Positions 63,670-64,000 of a DNA stretch of 64,000 nt are shown piece after piece; within the stretch, counting starts at the first letter, position 1, and every line of letters begins with the position of its first letter. A program made the translations under genes and the position numbers. The stretch is from Druceiella hillmani (Eukaryota > Arthropoda > Insecta > Lepidoptera > Hepialidae), in the NCBI GenBank assembly GCA_039881145.1, contig JAYKKI010000037.1, positions 14,829,501 to 14,893,500 on the forward strand, given 5' to 3'. The notes under the pieces were generated by a model. It was given only the letters and a program-made list of their open reading frames with translations. It made no database searches and was not told where the DNA came from.

Positions 63670-63760
63670 TAAAGTGAAATATTAAAAAAAAATAATTGAA
63701 ACATCAAATTAATTTATTGAAACAAAAAAATATTTTATTAATTGCTAGCTATTTTAAAAC

Positions 63761-64000
63761 TTAATCCAAAACATTAGGATAAACAATATTTTTTGTTTTT
63801 CCATTTTGAGCATGAATAAACAAATGGCTGGGGGTACCGACTCTGGAACAGGCAACATAAAGTTGGCCATATGAAAAACATGATTCCTCCAAATTCACAC
63901 CACAAACGTTAAGTGTTTGCCCTTGGGTCTTGTTGATGGACTTCGCAAATGATAAACGCACAGGATATTGTAATCGTTTGAATTCAAATGGCATATCAGT
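63761..64000 (-). CDS. Helitron helicase (PIF1-like), C-terminal part, partial
   Basis: The frame enters from beyond the window end and reads TDMPFEFKRLQYPVRLSFAK, SINKTQGQTLNVCGVNLEES, CFSYGQLYVACSRVGTPSHL and FIHAQNGKTKNIVYPNVLD, stopping at TAA (63761-63763). INKTQGQTL and YVACSRVG are the conserved late motifs of PIF1/RecD-like superfamily 1 helicases in their Helitron version. In the full protein they follow a Rep (HUH) nuclease domain that is not in view. No stop or frameshift is seen in the 80 visible codons, so this is either a young copy or a well preserved one. The ATG at 63994 is internal and is not the start. Confidence 0.93.
   Translation of the reverse strand, partial: TDMPFEFKRLQYPVRLSFAKSINKTQGQTLNVCGVNLEESCFSYGQLYVACSRVGTPSHLFIHAQNGKTKNIVYPNVLD

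Larger units (their letters stand above)
63640..64000 (-). mobile_element. Helitron, 3' end (continues beyond the window)
   Basis: On the minus strand the helicase gene is followed about 120 bp later by a terminus ending CCGGGCCGCTAG, then T. Helitrons end in CTRR, preceded by a short hairpin about 10-12 nt inside, and insert between A and T. Here CTAG is at 63640-63643, a 5-bp stem TACGT/ACGTA with an 8-nt loop lies at 63652-63669, and the next host base is T. All three criteria are met. The 5' end (TC...) lies outside the window. Confidence 0.88.

Overview
This window looks like nuclear DNA of an arthropod, most likely an insect. It is very A+T-rich, carries at least eleven long (TA)n microsatellites, and its recognisable coding remnants are all from animal or arthropod mobile elements: mariner, PIF/Harbinger, an RTE-like LINE, Helitron, and a transposon-associated ORF family that is common in insects. 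I find no intact host protein gene, no rRNA or tRNA gene and no CRISPR array. Nearly all longer open frames are low-complexity or run through simple repeats. The window reads as a gene-poor intergenic or intronic region.

Its main feature is two large, diverged inverted duplications, each read directly from the sequence by matching one arm to the reverse complement of the other. P1 runs from about 12.45 to 27.08 kb, with its centre near 20.7 kb. P2 runs from about 36.6 to 58.06 kb, with its centre at about 47.9 kb. Paired coordinates keep a nearly constant sum: P1 about 39.4 to 41.5 kb, P2 about 94.6 to 95.8 kb, drifting only where one arm has gained DNA. Each predicted centre coincides with a short perfect hairpin (20703-20725 and 47883-47912). 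Similarity is uneven. Islands match at about 80% (P2, 182 bp without gaps) to 93% (P1, 200 bp without gaps), set in AT-rich sequence that aligns poorly.

Each arm serves as an outgroup for the other and shows later insertions present in one arm only: a 1.28 kb element with inverted ends and an 8-bp target duplication (13630-14913), an RTE-like LINE tail (about 17.8-18.2 kb), a mariner copy (38764-40074), and a 303-bp fold-back insertion with a 13-bp target duplication (45818-46120). The fold-back unit belongs to a small repeat family that also has two direct copies in the middle of P1. Its consensus carries a hammerhead-ribozyme-like core, as known for terminal repeats of Penelope-like elements and retrozymes.

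Region by region: 1-12.4 kb is noncoding with a dispersed repeat, a decayed transposon ORF (8617-9173) and microsatellites. 12.4-27.1 kb is P1. 27.1-36.6 kb is a spacer with a PIF/Harbinger relic, a mariner 3' relic, tandem repeats and two perfect hairpins. 36.6-58.1 kb is P2. 58.1-63.6 kb shows nothing recognisable. 63.64-64.0 kb is the 3' end of a Helitron on the minus strand, with the C-terminus of its helicase, running off the window.
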